Shown here: positions 62,263-64,000 of the stretch, in pieces | Layout of the letters: the number at the start of each line of letters is the position of its first letter | How positions within the stretch are numbered: the first letter of the stretch is position 1 | Assembly: GCA_014706295.1 (NCBI GenBank) | Contig: JACSVZ010000007.1 | Coordinates: forward strand, 57,860,975-57,924,974 | Length of the DNA stretch: 64,000 nt | DNA from: Lycocorax pyrrhopterus obiensis | Taxonomy: Eukaryota > Chordata > Aves > Passeriformes > Paradisaeidae | Reading direction: 5' to 3' | Program-made: the position numbers and the translations under genes | The notes under the pieces: generated by a model | What the model was told of the DNA's origin: nothing | Database searches by the model: none | What the model saw: the letters and a program-made list of their open reading frames with translations, nothing else

Positions 62263-64000
62263 TATGTCTATTCTTAAATATATGAAATGTTTATATCAGT
62301 GAATTGCTGTTTAATATATCTTGTTGAAAAATGGTTATGCTCTTGTTCTCTGAAAATAAAGGCTTGTAATTCGAGTCTGCCTTTTTAAGAGTTTCCTCCA
62401 ACGTTGTCTTAAGGTAGAGTTTGAAAAAGGAAGCAATTTATAAGCTGCCAAAATACAGCTCAGTGTCAAAGCAACCAAAGAATAAAATGACTCAAAAGAA
62501 ATTGTTGCTCTTATTTTGAAAGTGAGTCGGAGTGGAGGAGCTTGCTTTGTGCACAGCTGCTATTGGCTGCACAAACCCCTCATTTCTGTGGCTAATGCTA
62601 GATAGGAATATTAATAATACAACTCACACCTTGTCGTATTTTGCTGCTTGATCATCTTGTTTGGCACACCCCCGGTCATGTTCTGTGTGGCCATAATTCA
62701 GGAAAGAAAACTCACTGGGGCACTGGTATTACAGTGCAGCAATCAAGGAGGCTGGGATTATGCAGATAATGAAAGGACTGGCTGGCATGTGTTTATCCAG
62801 GAAAACTGGAGTGAAGTTTTAGCCAGCGAGGAGCTGCAGAGCCGCCTCCCGTGCCGGACCATGGCTGTGGCTCCCACGTCACAGCTGCCTTGAGGATCCA
62901 GGGTGGGTAAGCAGAAATCAGGAGCACTGCCAGGCTCAGAGACTGTGTCAGCAGGATTGCTGCAAGGTTCTGCTGCCAAAAACCTCCAGCTCTTACAAGT
63001 CCTTCGTAATGTTGTCTTCCCTGTGCTGTTGCTGCTGTCAGAAGTGGTGTTTCAAGGAGGCTGATAATATTTTGTTGGAAAATACTCGACTACATTAACA
63101 TAGTTTGGAAAGATAGAGGGACTCTAGCATGAATCTGAATTCCAGTAGAAGAGAAAAGCAGTACTTTTTTCTTTTTTGTTTCCTTTTAATTTTCTTTTAA
63201 CAACTACAGTTTTAAAATCTAAACCTATCATTTCCTCAGAGACTAGAACTGACCCCTGTGAATTGCTTATAATTCAAAGTGTCGCTGTATTAGTCTGGAT
63301 AACTTCTGAAAAAAATGTGGAGTAGAAAATAAATGTTTGGCTTGGACCTAAAGGTGATTTAGTTGAGGGGCACTGTAAAGGATAAAATGATGAGAGGATA
63401 AAAGGAAGTATCTAAAATGAATCAAAGGGAAGCTAAATTTGATTGGGTTTTGTTTGGTTGGGTTTTTTTGATTGTTGTTTTTTTAATTTGTTTTGTTTTT
63501 AAAAATCAAGAAGCTCTGTCCCTCTCTTGGTTTTTAAGTAGTTTGATCTTTAAATAATGTAGATTCTTCCAAGAGACCCATGATTTTTTGTTAAGTGGCT
63601 TCCATGCTCTTGTCAATGCATGAATAAGAAATAATAGAATGGGTGGGGAGGAAGTTGATTGTAATTTGACTTAAAAGCATGAATGTTTTGACCTCAGCGA
63701 TTGGCAGTTTGAAAAGAATGATTTGCTGTGCTGTTTGTGTGAGCATTTGGTTGTTTAGTGTTAATCACCATCCAGTTATGAATATAATTCACTCGTTAGA
63801 CAAGTGAATTAGACTATAGGCTGGTGCTGGACTTCTAAACATACCTTCAGTAAACACTCAGGTTAAAAGGAGGGATGTTATTTGAAGTGCTGTGTTGATG
63901 GAAATTTCATATTCATCTTGTGGAAATACCTTGTGGATGTAATGAAGGTAACGCTCGTCAAGTTGGAGAGGTCTGTAAAAATAAGAAATTTTTATTATAG

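Larger units (their letters stand above)
43187..64000 (+). other. PPP2R5E: PPP2R5E intron 2, 5' portion (continues past the window)
   Basis: From the donor at 43187 to the end is at least 20.8 kb of AT-rich sequence. I looked for the next coding exon, expected to begin with the rest of an Asp codon followed by a Val-Pro-Ser-Ser-Glu type segment, and did not find it. Long first introns are normal for this gene. No nested gene or RNA gene was recognised. Apart from the elements listed separately, it is ordinary intronic DNA with T runs such as 48855-48870. Confidence 0.75.

Noticed and set aside
62648..62893. 81-codon plus-strand frame near the window end, considered as a PPP2R5E exon
   Set aside because: The sequence does not resemble B56-epsilon and lacks the expected phase-1 junction.
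1..64000. CRISPR arrays, operons, tRNA or rRNA genes
   Set aside because: No regularly spaced repeats, no prokaryotic gene organisation and no recognisable cloverleaf or rRNA sequence were seen. The window is avian nuclear DNA.

Overview
This is vertebrate nuclear DNA, almost certainly from a bird and probably from a songbird-like lineage. The evidence is many chicken-repeat-1 (CR1) LINE fragments in both orientations, ending in the ATTCTRTG-type tail, one LTR that resembles avian ERVL-class LTRs, and two genes with introns in the order WDR89 then PPP2R5E on the same strand. As I recall, the same neighbours lie together on human chromosome 14q23. There are no bacterial features, operons or CRISPR arrays.

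Layout. Positions 1-12109 are AT-rich non-coding sequence, either intergenic or the upstream intron(s) of WDR89. They hold a CpG-rich LTR-like insert (about 1800-2170) and an old CR1 remnant (about 2565-2735). The WDR89 coding exon starts at a splice acceptor at 12110, and its single-exon CDS runs 12141-13310 (389 aa). From 13311 to about 39400 is 3' UTR and then a repeat-rich intergenic interval. It contains at least ten CR1 pieces, one probable solo LTR (24454-25002), and a head-to-head CR1 pair (27280-27937) that could fold into a hairpin.

A CpG island (about 39400-40600) marks the PPP2R5E promoter. Non-coding exon 1 ends at 40383 and carries two tiny upstream ORFs. The first coding exon, with the start codon at 43030, ends at 43186 in phase 1. 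The rest of the window (43187-64000) is the 5' part of the long second intron. I could not find the next coding exon in it. The intron holds small CR1 pieces, probable palindromic DNA-transposon fossils, microsatellites and one unidentified decayed minus-strand reading frame (50422-50883).

The two genes are not a pathway. WDR89 is a WD-repeat beta-propeller protein of poorly known function, and PPP2R5E encodes the B56-epsilon targeting subunit of protein phosphatase 2A. I found no previously undescribed system. The most interesting points are the uORF layout of the PPP2R5E leader, G-rich template-strand tracts just after exon 1, the CR1 inverted pair, the palindromic element fossils and the unidentified decayed reading frame.
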